A stretch of 64,000 bases of DNA from Porphyrobacter sp. LM 6 (lineage in GTDB: Bacteria; Pseudomonadota; Alphaproteobacteria; Sphingomonadales; Sphingomonadaceae). Shown in pieces: positions 27,451 to 36,129 of this stretch. The stretch is from contig NZ_CP017113.1 in the NCBI RefSeq assembly GCF_001720465.1, forward strand, positions 1,488,001-1,552,000. Direction: 5' to 3'. The first letter of the stretch is position 1, and each line of letters begins with the position of its first letter. Under the pieces are notes generated by a model. The model worked only from the letters and a program-made list of their open reading frames with translations. It made no database searches and was not told the origin of the DNA. Position numbers and translations under genes: made by a program.

Positions 27451-27722
27451 TTCTGCCAGATCCATTTGCAGGCGGGTTCGCCGATTTCCCAGTTGCACTT
27501 GCGGCGGATGATTTCGCCACCAAACGCGCTGAACGCCCAGAACGCAGCCGCTATCTTGACTATGTGGAGCCAGGTCATCTCACCTTTCGCCACCAGTTCC
27601 GGCCAGCCCCACAGGAAGGGCATGACCAACGGCATGACCATCCCGGCAAAGAGCACATTTTGCACAAGTCGCCAGTTCTCCACGACTTGCCGACGGCGCC
27701 TTGCCCTGGGACTTTCGCTCAT
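27447..27722 (-). CDS. Small membrane protein, unknown
   Basis: The 91-aa protein has an N-terminal RRRRQ stretch, two membrane segments (about 22-40 and 50-70: [35 protein letters not shown]), then a polar tail with two Cys ([15 protein letters not shown]). I do not recognise it. It overlaps genes on both sides by 4 bp and is part of the pyrE-to-ruvX chain. The paired Cys in the tail could bind metal or form a disulfide. Confidence 0.72.
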   Translation of the reverse strand: MSESPRARRRRQVVENWRLVQNVLFAGMVMPLVMPFLWGWPELVAKGEMTWLHIVKIAAAFWAFSAFGGEIIRRKCNWEIGEPACKWIWQK

Positions 27723-28003
27723 CGCACCGCCCTCAGGATAACCGCCGCCAGCAATCCCAGCGCCATGACGTGGAGCATCACCTGTGACTTGAACAGGGGA
27801 TGCGCGAAATCGCCCTTGGCGAACTTGAGCGCGCCGACATAGCCGAAGATCTGCAAGGCGATCCAACCGACCGCGAACACCACCATCACCCCGGTGTTCA
27901 AGGCAAAGCCGAGAAATCCGACAGCGAGCAGGAACAGCGCGGCAGCCGCAAAGGCCCAGCGCTTCTGCTCGCCGGTCAGGGCGGGGAGATCGGCATCGCT
28001 CAA
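27719..28003 (-). CDS. Small three-helix membrane protein, unknown
   Basis: The 94-aa protein has about three hydrophobic segments ([53 protein letters not shown]) and no catalytic motif. I do not recognise it. It is coupled by 4 bp to pdxJ upstream and to another small membrane protein downstream, so the two may form a complex. Confidence 0.72.
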   Translation of the reverse strand: MSDADLPALTGEQKRWAFAAAALFLLAVGFLGFALNTGVMVVFAVGWIALQIFGYVGALKFAKGDFAHPLFKSQVMLHVMALGLLAAVILRAVR

Positions 28004-28755
28004 CGGGCTTCGTCCATCAACTCGCGCATCCGGCGGATCGCGTTTTCGAGGCCCACGAACACCGCCTCGCCGATCAGATAGTGACCGATGTTGAGTTCGG
28101 CGATCTGGGGAATGGCGGCGATGGGTTGCACGTTCTCGAAGGTGAGGCCGTGACCCGCGTGCGGCTCGATCCCGTTCTTGGCGGCGAGCGCAGCCATGTC
28201 AGTGATGCGGCGCAACTCGCGCGTCACGCGCTCGGCATCGCCATCAAGGAAGGCGTGGGCATATTCGCCGGTGTGGAATTCCACCACCGGCGCGCCGAGC
28301 CGTAGCGCGGCATCGAGCTGGCGCTCGTCCGCCTCGATAAACAGCGAGACGCGGATGCCGGCGGCGCGCAGTTCCTCGACGATCGGCACCAGCGTGTTGT
28401 GCATCCCCGCCGCGTCCAATCCGCCCTCGGTGGTGCGCTCCTCGCGCTTTTCGGGGACGATGCAGGCCGCATGCGGCTTGTGGCGCAGCGCGATGGCCAG
28501 CATCTCGGGCGTTGCCGCCATTTCGAGGTTGAGCGGCAGATTGGTCGCCGCCTGAATGCGTGCCAGATCCTCGTCGCGGATATGGCGACGGTCTTCGCGC
28601 AGGTGCGCGGTGATCCCGTCGCCGCCGACTGCCGCAACAATCTCCGCCGCACGCACCGGATCGGGATGATCCCCGCCGCGCGCGTTGCGGATGGTCGCGA
28701 CGTGATCGATGTTGACGCCGAGGCGCAGGTGGGAGGGGGCGTGGGTCAGAATCAT
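28000..28755 (-). CDS. pdxJ: Pyridoxine 5'-phosphate synthase
   Basis: The 251-aa TIM-barrel enzyme condenses 1-deoxyxylulose 5-phosphate with 3-amino-2-oxopropyl phosphate to pyridoxine phosphate. [45 protein letters not shown] and [11 protein letters not shown] are diagnostic. It overlaps pyrE upstream and a membrane-protein gene downstream by 4 bp each. Confidence 0.96.
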   Translation of the reverse strand: MILTHAPSHLRLGVNIDHVATIRNARGGDHPDPVRAAEIVAAVGGDGITAHLREDRRHIRDEDLARIQAATNLPLNLEMAATPEMLAIALRHKPHAACIVPEKREERTTEGGLDAAGMHNTLVPIVEELRAAGIRVSLFIEADERQLDAALRLGAPVVEFHTGEYAHAFLDGDAERVTRELRRITDMAALAAKNGIEPHAGHGLTFENVQPIAAIPQIAELNIGHYLIGEAVFVGLENAIRRMRELMDEAR

Positions 28756-29333
28756 TCCTTCCGGCTACCGGGCTTGGTTACCGGTACGGCCGCCAGCGCC
28801 TCGGGGATGTCGGATTCGTCATAAGTCGGAAAATCAATGGCGAGCAGCGGGTAGAACGGCACGCCCAGATCGACCGAACCGCACGAACGGTCGATAATCG
28901 CACATTCGGCGATCACTTCGCCACCTTCGCGCGCCACGGCGGCGATGGCTTCGCGGCTGGAAAGGCCGGTGGTGACCACATCCTCGACCATCAGCACCTT
29001 GGCGCCCTTGGCCAGTGCGAATCCGCGGCGCAGGTGGAATACGCCGTCGGGCCGTTCGAGGAACAATGCATCGAGCCCCATCGCGCGGCCGACTTCGTGC
29101 CCGATGATGATCCCGCCCATCGCCGGAGAGACCACGACATCGATCTGTTCGCGCACTTCGGCGGGGATGCCGGCGACCACCGCTTCGGCCAGCCGCGCGG
29201 CCCTCGCGGGGTTCATCAACACGCGGGCGCACTGCAGATAATGCCCGCTGTGGCGGCCCGATGAGAGCTTGAAATGGCCTTCCAGCAGCGCACCGGAGCT
29301 GCGGAATTCCGCCAGGACTTCATCTTGATTCAC
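28752..29333 (-). CDS. pyrE: Orotate phosphoribosyltransferase
   Basis: The 193-aa enzyme makes orotidine monophosphate from orotate and PRPP. The PRPP loop is [14 protein letters not shown], and [21 protein letters not shown] residues ([20 protein letters not shown] here) mark the N-terminus. The start codon is GTG at 29333 with AAGGAG just upstream. It is the first gene of a minus-strand chain running to ruvX and is divergent from coxB across 245 bp, which must hold both promoters. Confidence 0.95.
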   Translation of the reverse strand: MNQDEVLAEFRSSGALLEGHFKLSSGRHSGHYLQCARVLMNPARAARLAEAVVAGIPAEVREQIDVVVSPAMGGIIIGHEVGRAMGLDALFLERPDGVFHLRRGFALAKGAKVLMVEDVVTTGLSSREAIAAVAREGGEVIAECAIIDRSCGSVDLGVPFYPLLAIDFPTYDESDIPEALAAVPVTKPGSRKE

Positions 29334-29578
29334 TAGCGAACTCCTTAAGAAACATACGGAAAGCTGCCGACTTGCGCGCCGGACATGGCTCCTTGCATAA
29401 TTTTCTCCCTAGAAGCGCTTGAGGCCCTCGGCAAGCGCGGCTAAGGGCGACGATGAAGCTGACCCTAGGGTCGGCCAAACGCTGTCTGCGGTGGGTCTCG
29501 AGGGGGCCGAGCGGTGGGCAGTATGGGATCAGATTCGAACCACTTGGACACATGATCATGGGTCAGAGGGACACCCGT

Positions 29579-30631
29579 ATGAAAAAGGCTATTCTGGCGG
29601 CGGTTGCTGCCGGGCTCGCGGCGTTCGCGCCGATGACTGTGGCGGCGCAGGATGCCGCCGCGCCCGCTCCGGTTGCGGCCACCGCTGAAGCGACGGCTGC
29701 GCCCGCCGCTGCGGCTCCCGCTGCCGATACTGCCGCTCCGGCCGATGCCGCGAGCGCTTACACCCCGATGGCCCCGACCGAGGGCAAGGGCATGCCGACG
29801 TCCTACGCGGACGACCCGATCAAGAGCATGACCTTCCAGGACCAGTATTCGGACAACGGCGAATACGCGCTGTGGATGCACGACGTCATCCTGATGCCGG
29901 TCATCACCGTGATCAGCCTGCTGGTTCTTGGCCTTCTGCTCTACGTGGTGGTGCGCTTCAACCGCCGCGCCAATCCGGTGGCGTCGAAGACCACGCACAA
30001 CACCTTGATCGAAGTCGTCTGGACGATTGTGCCGGTGATCATCCTGGTGATCATCGCCGTGCCTTCGATCACGCTGCTTGCGCGCCAGTACGAAACCCCG
30101 CCGGCCGATGCCGTCACCATCAAGGCGACCGGCTACCAGTGGTACTGGGGTTACACCTACCCCGATCACGGCGACATCGAAGTGATCTCGAACATGCTGG
30201 ACGAGGCCGAGGCGCTGAAGCGCGGTGAGCCGCACCAGCTGGCGGTCGATAACCGCATGGTCGTGCCTGCGGGCGTGCCGCTGCGTATCCAGACCACTGC
30301 GACCGACGTGATCCACGCCTTCTCGGTGCCGGCACTGTGGTTCAAGATGGACGCCGTTCCCGGCCGTCTCAACGAGAAGCTGCTGACCATCAAGGAGCCG
30401 GGCGTCTATTACGGCCAGTGCTCCGAGCTGTGCGGTGCACGTCACGGCTACATGCCGATCGCGGTCGAGGCGCTGCCGCCCGCCGAGTTCGCCGCATGGG
30501 TCAAGGCGCAGGGCGGCTCCATGCCCGGCGAAGCAGCCGCAGCTCCCGCTGCTGCTGCGCCGGCCGATGCTGCGGCCGCTCCGGCGCCCGCTGCCGCGAC
30601 CGCTGCTGCCGCTCCGGCCGCCGCCCGCTGA
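29579..30631 (+). CDS. coxB: Cytochrome c oxidase subunit II
   Basis: The 350-aa subunit carries the CuA centre that accepts electrons from cytochrome c. It has a signal peptide (MKKAILAAVAAGLAAFAP), an Ala/Pro-rich linker, two membrane helices at about 100-170, and a cupredoxin domain with GYQWYWGYTYPD, the His in DVIHAFSVPALWFKMD and the CuA motif CSELCGARHGYM (C281, C285, H289). The C-terminal 35 residues are almost only Ala and Pro. The ATG follows AGAGGG. An upstream in-frame opening is not used. Confidence 0.95.
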   Translation: MKKAILAAVAAGLAAFAPMTVAAQDAAAPAPVAATAEATAAPAAAAPAADTAAPADAASAYTPMAPTEGKGMPTSYADDPIKSMTFQDQYSDNGEYALWMHDVILMPVITVISLLVLGLLLYVVVRFNRRANPVASKTTHNTLIEVVWTIVPVIILVIIAVPSITLLARQYETPPADAVTIKATGYQWYWGYTYPDHGDIEVISNMLDEAEALKRGEPHQLAVDNRMVVPAGVPLRIQTTATDVIHAFSVPALWFKMDAVPGRLNEKLLTIKEPGVYYGQCSELCGARHGYMPIAVEALPPAEFAAWVKAQGGSMPGEAAAAPAAAAPADAAAAPAPAAATAAAAPAAAR

Positions 30632-30667
30632 ACCCGACATACGAATAAACCCAGAGAGTAGCTGACC

Positions 30668-32383
30668 ATGGCAACCACCGCAGAAGGCTTCGACGCCCAC
30701 GGCCACGATCACGGGCACGACGCCCACGATCACGCCGATCACAAGCCGGGCTTCTTCGCCCGCTGGTTCATGTCGACCAACCACAAGGACATCGGCACGA
30801 TGTACCTGATCTTCGCGATCATCGCGGGGATCGTGGGGGGCGCGATTTCGGGCATCATGCGCGTCGAATTGGCCGAGCCCGGCATCCAGTACCTGCAATG
30901 GTGGGCCCAGTTCATGGGTGGCGGCAACGATCTGAACACCGCGCTCCACATGTGGAACGTGTTCATCACCGCGCACGGCCTGATCATGGTGTTCTTCATG
31001 GTCATGCCGGCGATGATCGGGGGCTTCGGCAACTGGTTCGTGCCGCTGATGATCGGCGCGCCGGACATGGCCTTCCCGCGCATGAACAACATCTCGTTCT
31101 GGCTGACGGTGGCTGGCTTCTTCAGCCTGCTGTTCTCGCTGTTCGTCCCTGGCGGTTCCGGCCCTGGTGCGGGCACCGGCTGGACGGTCTACGCGCCGCT
31201 GTCGACCAGCGGGTCGGTTGGCCCGGCAGTCGACTTCGCGATCTTCTCGCTGCACCTTGCAGGCGCCGGTTCGATCCTGGGGGCGACCAACTTCATCACC
31301 ACCATCTTCAACATGCGCGCGCCGGGCATGACCCTGCACAAGATGCCGTTGTTCGTATGGTCGGTGCTGGTTACCGCTTTCCTGCTGCTGCTGGCACTGC
31401 CGGTGCTGGCCGCGGCCATCACCATGCTGCTGACCGACCGCAACTTCGGCACGACCTTCTTCGATCCGGCCGGTGGCGGTGATCCGGTGCTTTACCAGCA
31501 CCTGTTCTGGTTCTTCGGCCACCCCGAAGTCTACATCATGATCCTCCCGGGCTTCGGCATGATTTCGCAGATCGTCGCCACCTTCAGCCGCAAGCCTGTC
31601 TTCGGGTACCTCGGCATGGCCTACGCCATGGTCGCGATCGGTGTGGTCGGCTTCATCGTCTGGGCGCACCACATGTATACCGTGGGCCTCGACGTGAACA
31701 CGAAGATGTACTTCACCGCTGCCACCATGGTGATCGCGGTGCCGACCGGCGTGAAGATCTTCAGCTGGATCGCGACGATGTGGGGCGGCAGCCTCGAGTT
31801 CAAGTCGCCGATGGTGTGGTCGATGGGCTTCATCTTCCTGTTCACCGTGGGCGGCGTGACCGGCGTGGTGCTCGCCAACGGCGGCATCGACGACAACCTG
31901 CACGACACCTACTACGTGGTGGCGCATTTCCACTACGTGCTGTCGATGGGTGCGGTGTTCTCGCTGTTCGCCGGTTTCTACTACTGGTTCCCGAAGATGA
32001 GCGGCCGGATGCACAGCGAGTTCCTCTCGCACCTGCACTTCTGGGCCTTCTTCATCGGCGTGAACGTGATCTTCTTCCCGCAGCACTTCCTCGGGATGCA
32101 GGGCATGCCGCGCCGCTATCCGGACTACGCAGAAGCCTTCACCTTCTGGCACCAGATCAGCACCTACGGGTACTACATCATGGCCGGCTCGATGGTGTTC
32201 TTCTTCGTCAACATCCTCTACGCGCTGGTTGCCGGCAAGAAGGCCGAAGCCAACCCGTGGGGCGAAGGCGCGACGACGCTCGAATGGACCCTGCCGAGCC
32301 CGCCGCCCTACCACCAGTTCGAAACGCTGCCGGTGATCACCGACGCGCACGACTATCACGATCACCGTCCGGCGACTGCTTAA
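30668..32383 (+). CDS. ctaD: Cytochrome c oxidase subunit I (aa3-type)
   Basis: The 571-aa, 12-helix subunit holds heme a and the heme a3-CuB site where O2 is reduced. It shows [19 protein letters not shown] (CuB His, cross-linked Tyr and the Glu of type A1 oxidases), [27 protein letters not shown] (K-channel Lys), [14 protein letters not shown] for heme ligands, and [12 protein letters not shown] for the D-channel entry. The first 25 residues contain seven His and many Asp (H11 to H25), which is unusual. It follows coxB by 36 bp. Confidence 0.97.
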   Translation: MATTAEGFDAHGHDHGHDAHDHADHKPGFFARWFMSTNHKDIGTMYLIFAIIAGIVGGAISGIMRVELAEPGIQYLQWWAQFMGGGNDLNTALHMWNVFITAHGLIMVFFMVMPAMIGGFGNWFVPLMIGAPDMAFPRMNNISFWLTVAGFFSLLFSLFVPGGSGPGAGTGWTVYAPLSTSGSVGPAVDFAIFSLHLAGAGSILGATNFITTIFNMRAPGMTLHKMPLFVWSVLVTAFLLLLALPVLAAAITMLLTDRNFGTTFFDPAGGGDPVLYQHLFWFFGHPEVYIMILPGFGMISQIVATFSRKPVFGYLGMAYAMVAIGVVGFIVWAHHMYTVGLDVNTKMYFTAATMVIAVPTGVKIFSWIATMWGGSLEFKSPMVWSMGFIFLFTVGGVTGVVLANGGIDDNLHDTYYVVAHFHYVLSMGAVFSLFAGFYYWFPKMSGRMHSEFLSHLHFWAFFIGVNVIFFPQHFLGMQGMPRRYPDYAEAFTFWHQISTYGYYIMAGSMVFFFVNILYALVAGKKAEANPWGEGATTLEWTLPSPPPYHQFETLPVITDAHDYHDHRPATA

Positions 32384-32478
32384 GGACGGGGCCTGATCGG
32401 CTCCTTCACGGGAGCAAAAGCAAACGGGAGGGGCGCGGGCTTGGTCTCGCGCTCCTTCGCAATGGAACCGACACGGAC

Positions 32479-33405
32479 ATGGCCAGCACTGCCCCCCAGA
32501 CTGCCGCGATGATGCCCACGGAGTGGCGTGATTTCTTCACGCTGACCAAGCCGCGGGTGATGACGCTGGTGATCTTCACCGCGATCTGCGGCGTGCTGGC
32601 GGCTCCCGGCAACATCCATCCGGTGCTGGGCTTCACCGCCATCCTCGCCATCGCCATGGGTGCGGGCGGTTCGGCGGTTCTCAACATGTGGTGGGAAGCC
32701 GATCTCGACGCCGGGATGAAGCGCACCATGAACCGTCCGCTTCCGGGCGGGCGCATGCGGCGCGAGGATGCGCGCGATTTCGGCATCTTCCTGTCGGGCG
32801 TGTCGATCGTGCTGATGGGCCTTGCCGTGGGCTGGCTGGCGGCCGCGCTGCTGCTGGGCGCGATCATCTATTACGCTGTCATCTACACCATGTGGCTGAA
32901 GCCGCGCACCCCGCAGAACATCGTGATCGGTGGCGGCGCGGGCGCGTTCCCGCCGCTGATCGGCTGGGTTGCGGTGACCGGCGACATCACGGCAATGCCG
33001 CTGCTGCTGTTCGCGATCATCTTCTTCTGGACCCCGCCGCACTTCTGGGCGCTCGCGCTGTTCGTGCAGTCGGATTACGCCAAGGTCGGCATCCCGATGC
33101 TGCCGGTGGTCGCGGGCGAGAAGGTTACCCGCCGCCAGATCATGATCTACACTCTGCTGCTCGCCCCGATCGCGATTGCCCCCTGGGCGATTGGCGGGAC
33201 GAGCTGGATCTACGGCTCGGTCGCTGTGGTGCTCTCGGCCCTGTTCGTCGCGCTGGCGCTGCCGGTTGCGACCCGGATGCGCGCCGAGACCGACGCGATG
33301 CTGCCCGAAAAGCGGCTGTTCAAGTATTCGATCGTCTATCTCTTCGTGCTGTTCGCCGCGCTCGTGGCCGACCGCATCGCCGCCTATCAGGGGTGGATCG
33401 CATGA
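32479..33405 (+). CDS. ctaB: Protoheme IX farnesyltransferase
   Basis: The 308-aa UbiA-family membrane enzyme makes heme O from heme B, the first step to heme A for Cta[38 protein letters not shown] (the Asp-rich prenyl-diphosphate site) and [14 protein letters not shown] are diagnostic. The 95 bp before it contain two hairpins (stem GGAGC, and an 8-bp stem with a wobble pair) but no T-run, so the cox transcript likely continues. Confidence 0.95.
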   Translation: MASTAPQTAAMMPTEWRDFFTLTKPRVMTLVIFTAICGVLAAPGNIHPVLGFTAILAIAMGAGGSAVLNMWWEADLDAGMKRTMNRPLPGGRMRREDARDFGIFLSGVSIVLMGLAVGWLAAALLLGAIIYYAVIYTMWLKPRTPQNIVIGGGAGAFPPLIGWVAVTGDITAMPLLLFAIIFFWTPPHFWALALFVQSDYAKVGIPMLPVVAGEKVTRRQIMIYTLLLAPIAIAPWAIGGTSWIYGSVAVVLSALFVALALPVATRMRAETDAMLPEKRLFKYSIVYLFVLFAALVADRIAAYQGWIA

Positions 33406-33533
33406 CGCCCGAAGAAGAGGCCGAATTCCTCCGCCGCCGCAAGGCGCGCAACCTGGTGGTTGCGGGCACGCTGCTGTTCTTCGTGATCCTGTTCTACGCG
33501 ATCACGATGGTCCGGATCGGGCAGGGCGGCTGA
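33402..33533 (+). CDS. Small membrane protein in the cox cluster (CoxF-like)
   Basis: The 43-aa frame overlaps the ctaB stop by ATGA and the ctaG start by one base (TGATG). It starts [17 protein letters not shown], has one membrane helix ([20 protein letters not shown]), and ends RIGQGG. Small single-helix proteins at this position between ctaB and ctaG are seen in alphaproteobacterial oxidase clusters and may help assembly. The N-in topology is suggested by the basic run. No function is proven. Confidence 0.75.
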   Translation: MTPEEEAEFLRRRKARNLVVAGTLLFFVILFYAITMVRIGQGG

Positions 33534-34132
33534 TGGCGAGCCTCGCACCCGTGGCTGACGACACCGCCCGGCGCAATCTGCGCGTCGGGCTGATGGCGTT
33601 TGCGGGCGCGCTGGCGATGCTCGGCCTCGGCTATGCCTCGGTGCCGCTCTACCGTCTGTTCTGCCAGGTCACCGGCTTCGGCGGGACGACCATGATCGCA
33701 AGCGAGAGCAAGGCGGCAAGCGCGGCGGCAGCGGCAACGGGGCAAAAAATCTCGATCCGTTTCGACGCTTCGACCGCGAGCGATATGCCGTGGCGCTTCG
33801 AGCCTTCGCAGGCGACCGACACGGTCACCATCGGCGAGCGCGATATTGCGACCTATGTCGCCAGGAACGTCAGCACCCAGCCGATCACCGGCATGGCGAC
33901 CTTCAATGTCGAGCCCGAGCAGGCCGGCAAGTACTTCAACAAGATCCAGTGCTTCTGCTTCACCGAGCAGACGCTCGCACCCGGGCAGGAAGTGACCATG
34001 CCGGTGCTCTATTTCGTCGATCCGGCGATGCTGGATGATCCGAACATGAAGGGCGTGGAGCAGATCACGCTCAGCTACACTTTTCACCGCACCAAGGAGC
34101 CGGTAAACCCGGCGGCCTCGGGCACCAACTGA
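33533..34132 (+). CDS. ctaG: Cytochrome c oxidase assembly protein CtaG (Cox11)
   Basis: The 199-aa copper chaperone delivers Cu to CuB of subunit I. It has one N-terminal membrane helix and a periplasmic domain with the Cu-binding KIQCFCFTEQTL and PVLYFVDPAM. The start at 33533 shares a TGATG junction with the small gene upstream. Next is ctaE after 35 bp. Confidence 0.95.
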   Translation: MASLAPVADDTARRNLRVGLMAFAGALAMLGLGYASVPLYRLFCQVTGFGGTTMIASESKAASAAAAATGQKISIRFDASTASDMPWRFEPSQATDTVTIGERDIATYVARNVSTQPITGMATFNVEPEQAGKYFNKIQCFCFTEQTLAPGQEVTMPVLYFVDPAMLDDPNMKGVEQITLSYTFHRTKEPVNPAASGTN

Positions 34133-34167
34133 ACCTTTGACGCACAACCCAGGGACGGGAACGACCA

Positions 34168-35037
34168 ATGGCTGGCAAGGCAAACCACGATTACCACATT
34201 CTTGAACCCGATATCTGGCCGCTGATCGGCTCGATTTCGGCGCTCACCTTCACCAGCGGCATGGTGCTTAGCTGGCACCCCGACCTGTTCGGTGCGGCCT
34301 CCAGCGTCGTGATGTGGGCAGGCCTTGCGGGCCTGATCGCGACCTTCTTCATGTGGTTCAAGAACATCGTGAACGAAGCCCAGCGCGGCGATCACACTCC
34401 GGTGGTGCAGCTGCACCTGCGCTACGGGATGATCCTTTTCATTGCCTCCGAAGTGATGTTCTTCGTCGGCTGGTTCTGGAGCTTCTTCGACTTCGCGCTG
34501 TTCCCGACCGCGCTGCAGTTCGATCACGAGACCGGTGCGACCACCAGCCTGTTCGGTCAGGATGGGGCGATCGCACAGTTCATCCCCGAAGGCATGGAAG
34601 TGCTCGATCCTTTCGCGCTGCCGCTGCTCAACACCCTGATCCTGCTGTGCTCGGGCACCACGGTGACCTGGGCGCACCACGCTCTGATCCATGGTGACCG
34701 CACCGGCCTCAAGCAGGGCCTGTGGGCGACCATCGCGCTCGGCGCGCTGTTCAGTGCGATCCAGGCTTACGAATATTCGGTCGCGCCGTTCGGCTTCGGC
34801 GGCAACACCTATTCGAGCGCCTTCTACATGGCGACCGGCTTCCACGGTTTCCACGTGCTGATCGGGACGATCTTCCTCTCGGTCTGCCTGTTCCGCGCCT
34901 ACAAGGGCCACTTCACCCCGCGCCAGCACTTCGGCTTCGAAGCGGCCGCGTGGTACTGGCACTTCGTTGACGTGGTGTGGCTGTTCCTGTTCGTTGCCGT
35001 CTACGTGTGGGGCGGCTGGGGCGCCCAATACCACTGA
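34168..35037 (+). CDS. ctaE: Cytochrome c oxidase subunit III
   Basis: The 289-aa, seven-helix subunit stabilises the oxidase core and its proton uptake path. It has the N-terminal HDYHILEPDIWPLIGS, LRYGMILFIASEVMFFVGWF (conserved Glu), TVTWAHHALIHGD, FGGNTYSSAFYMATGFHGFHV and YWHFVDVVWLFLFVAVYVWG. All are standard. Its stop shares TGATGA with the next start. Confidence 0.96.
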   Translation: MAGKANHDYHILEPDIWPLIGSISALTFTSGMVLSWHPDLFGAASSVVMWAGLAGLIATFFMWFKNIVNEAQRGDHTPVVQLHLRYGMILFIASEVMFFVGWFWSFFDFALFPTALQFDHETGATTSLFGQDGAIAQFIPEGMEVLDPFALPLLNTLILLCSGTTVTWAHHALIHGDRTGLKQGLWATIALGALFSAIQAYEYSVAPFGFGGNTYSSAFYMATGFHGFHVLIGTIFLSVCLFRAYKGHFTPRQHFGFEAAAWYWHFVDVVWLFLFVAVYVWGGWGAQYH

Positions 35038-35411
35038 TGAACGCTGGGCCTTCCGGTCCGGATGAACAGAAGGGGCAGCCGGGATTGGTCTCGGCTGCCC
35101 TTTCCGGTTTGTGCCCCCGCTGCGGCGCGCCGACGCTGTTTCAGGGACCCGCACAGCTTGCCGACGAATGCTCGGCCTGCCGGCTCGACATCTTGGGCCT
35201 CGAACGGGGCGGCCGGTTCGTCGGCGTGGTGACGATGGTGCTGGCGCTGGTGCTGATCCTCGCCGCGCTGGGCGTTGACGAGTGGCTCCGCCCGCCGTTG
35301 TGGGCCAGCCTCGTGTTCTGGGCACCGCTGACAGTCGGCACCGTGATCGGGGGTCTCAGGCTCTACAAGACCATGTGGGTCTATCACCAATACGAGGAAC
35401 GCGCCCAATGA
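35037..35411 (+). CDS. DUF983 zinc-ribbon membrane protein
   Basis: The 124-aa protein has a cytoplasmic zinc-ribbon-like stretch with two Cys pairs (CPRCGAPTL and CSACRLDI) followed by two membrane helices. DUF983 proteins regularly sit between subunit III and SURF1 genes in alphaproteobacteria, which implies a link with oxidase assembly, but no reaction is known. The start overlaps the ctaE stop, and SURF1 overlaps its end by 4 bp. Confidence 0.88.
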   Translation: MNAGPSGPDEQKGQPGLVSAALSGLCPRCGAPTLFQGPAQLADECSACRLDILGLERGGRFVGVVTMVLALVLILAALGVDEWLRPPLWASLVFWAPLTVGTVIGGLRLYKTMWVYHQYEERAQ

Positions 35412-36118
35412 CCGCCCGCCGTGTGCCGATATTTTCGACGATCGTGGTGATCGCCGCCGCGCTGACGATGGTGGGGCTCGGCATCTGGCAGCTCCAGCGC
35501 AAAACCGAGAAAGAGGCGCTGATCGCGCGGTATGAGGCGGCGCAGGCGCAGGAAGGGTTTCAGTTCATCTCGCCTCCCTCGCCCGAAGCGGCTTTCACCA
35601 AAACGATCCAATACTGCGCCGATCCCACCGCTCAAACGACGGTGTCTGGCCGTAACGCAAAAGGCCAGAATGGCTGGGTGCATGTTGCGCGCTGCACGAT
35701 CGGAGGAAAATGGCCAACGACCGAAGACGCCGCCAGAGAATTTGACGAGGTGTTCGCGAAGCACTCGGGTTCGGCACGCATGACTGATGAGGAAATCGCC
35801 AAGTTCGCCGAGGTTGCAAAGACTGCTCCTGACTTGCCGGACTATGTCCTTGCGCCCGCTGACGTCGTGCTTGGCTGGTCGCGCTCGCCCGATGCGGTGG
35901 AGTGGCAAGGCGGCTTCGTCGCGGGCACCGTCGTTCCGACTGGTGAGCTCGGATTCAAGATCGTCGCCGATCCGCCGCTCGCTGGCCTCGAAGCCAACGC
36001 CGCCCCCGATCCGGGCGATCTGCCTAACAACCACCTCGCCTATGCCGTGCAGTGGTTCTTCTTCGCCGCGACCGCTCTGGTCATCTACGTGCTGGCATTA
36101 AGGCGCCGTCGCGGCTAA
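35408..36118 (+). CDS. SURF1 family oxidase assembly protein
   Basis: The 236-aa protein has one membrane helix at each end (TIVVIAAALTMVGLGIWQLQ and AVQWFFFAATALVIYVLAL) with a periplasmic domain between, the SURF1 plan. GLGIWQLQRKTEKEALI and NNHLAYAVQWFFFA are diagnostic. SURF1 helps insert heme a into subunit I. The central part (about 50-150) has Cys residues and visibly lower GC than the flanks. It overlaps the DUF983 gene by 4 bp, and thrC follows after 11 bp. Confidence 0.92.
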   Translation: MTARRVPIFSTIVVIAAALTMVGLGIWQLQRKTEKEALIARYEAAQAQEGFQFISPPSPEAAFTKTIQYCADPTAQTTVSGRNAKGQNGWVHVARCTIGGKWPTTEDAAREFDEVFAKHSGSARMTDEEIAKFAEVAKTAPDLPDYVLAPADVVLGWSRSPDAVEWQGGFVAGTVVPTGELGFKIVADPPLAGLEANAAPDPGDLPNNHLAYAVQWFFFAATALVIYVLALRRRRG

Positions 36119-36129
36119 CCGGCGCTCCC

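Noticed and set aside
29465..32365. A 966-codon open frame antisense to coxB and ctaD
   Set aside because: It mirrors the GC-rich third codon positions of the real genes, its product is full of His, Arg and Asp with no domain, and the other strand encodes clear oxidase subunits.
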